Source: Bacteroidota bacterium
GTDB lineage: Bacteria; Bacteroidota; Rhodothermia; Rhodothermales; UBA10348
Reading direction: 5' to 3'
Length of the DNA stretch: 61,909 bases
NCBI GenBank assembly: GCA_022571255.1
Contig: JACZYD010000004.1
Coordinates: 1 to 61,909, forward strand
Positions within the stretch are counted from its first letter, which is position 1; every line of letters begins with the position of its first letter. Under the pieces are notes generated by a model. It was given only the letters and a program-made list of their open reading frames with translations, made no database searches and was not told the DNA's origin. The translations under genes and the position numbers were made by a program. This document shows positions 61,894 to 61,909 of this stretch, in pieces.

Positions 61894-61909
61894 GAGGATA
61901 AGCGAAACG

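Larger units (their letters stand above)
59743..61909. mobile_element. Serine-recombinase element inserted in the IS3 element, open at the right edge
   Basis: The region from the orfB breakpoint to the window end holds one large recombinase gene on the minus strand, with about 25 bp between its stop and the breakpoint. The other end is outside the window, so size and cargo are unknown. The recombinase's own high G+C and arginine-rich coding differ from the genes to its left, consistent with transfer. Confidence 0.65.

Overview
The window reads as a chromosome segment of a free-living, heterotrophic Gram-negative bacterium of the Bacteroidota/Rhodothermota side of the FCB group. This is an inference from gene content: FtsX permeases of the long two-block kind typical of that group, many lipoprotein or secreted beta-propellers, an outer-membrane-barrel-like protein, TRAP transport, a GlnRS-YqeY fusion, a Met-rich multicopper oxidase and moderate G+C. 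No rRNA or tRNA gene was seen. One structural RNA, the small SRP RNA, is clear just upstream of yajC.

Layout, left to right. Bases 1-9000: a partial propeller lipoprotein, priA, a minus-strand envelope-sugar operon (two family 2 glycosyltransferases, a NodB-type polysaccharide deacetylase and an unknown secreted protein), then ffs, yajC and a UPF0104/LPG-synthase-type membrane protein. 9000-17800: a hybrid histidine kinase, coaE, an outer-membrane protein and a HIT protein on the minus strand. Divergent from these is a plus-strand trio (6-pyruvoyl-tetrahydropterin synthase, folE, short-chain reductase) that looks like a tetrahydrobiopterin pathway. A YqgE protein and an unknown partner follow. 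17800-34400: an 18-bp repeat array; a MacA-like adaptor, ATPase and small protein; a reductase; a frameshifted DUF4097 gene; an acetyltransferase; glnS; a propeller lipoprotein; a permease, ATPase and second permease of the MacB kind; trmH; another reductase. 34400-47400: TRAP solute-binding protein, LOG, DinB and esterase genes; TRAP permeases; rarA with a UDG-family gene; citrate synthase; a ribosomal-oxygenase-like cupin; a zinc ribbon; a membrane-anchored DJ-1 protein; YceI; and an actinobacterial-type protein annotated elsewhere as 3-methyladenine glycosylase.

47400-58740 is the most unusual part. Five tandem secreted LVIVD-type beta-propeller paralogues are followed, almost without gaps, by an unknown secreted protein, a multicopper oxidase, a VanZ-like membrane protein and an archaeal-looking STT3 oligosaccharyltransferase. 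The STT3 gene is cut off by an IS3-family element, which is itself interrupted by an element carrying a large serine recombinase that reaches the right edge.

A second theme is the large number of short tandem duplications with different units (7, 8, 14, 17, 18, 21/42, 27, 33, 36 and 43 bp). They are in frame inside genes (priA, deacetylase), at gene junctions or leaders, and in one case frameshift the start of a gene. This suggests a genome prone to slippage or local duplication.
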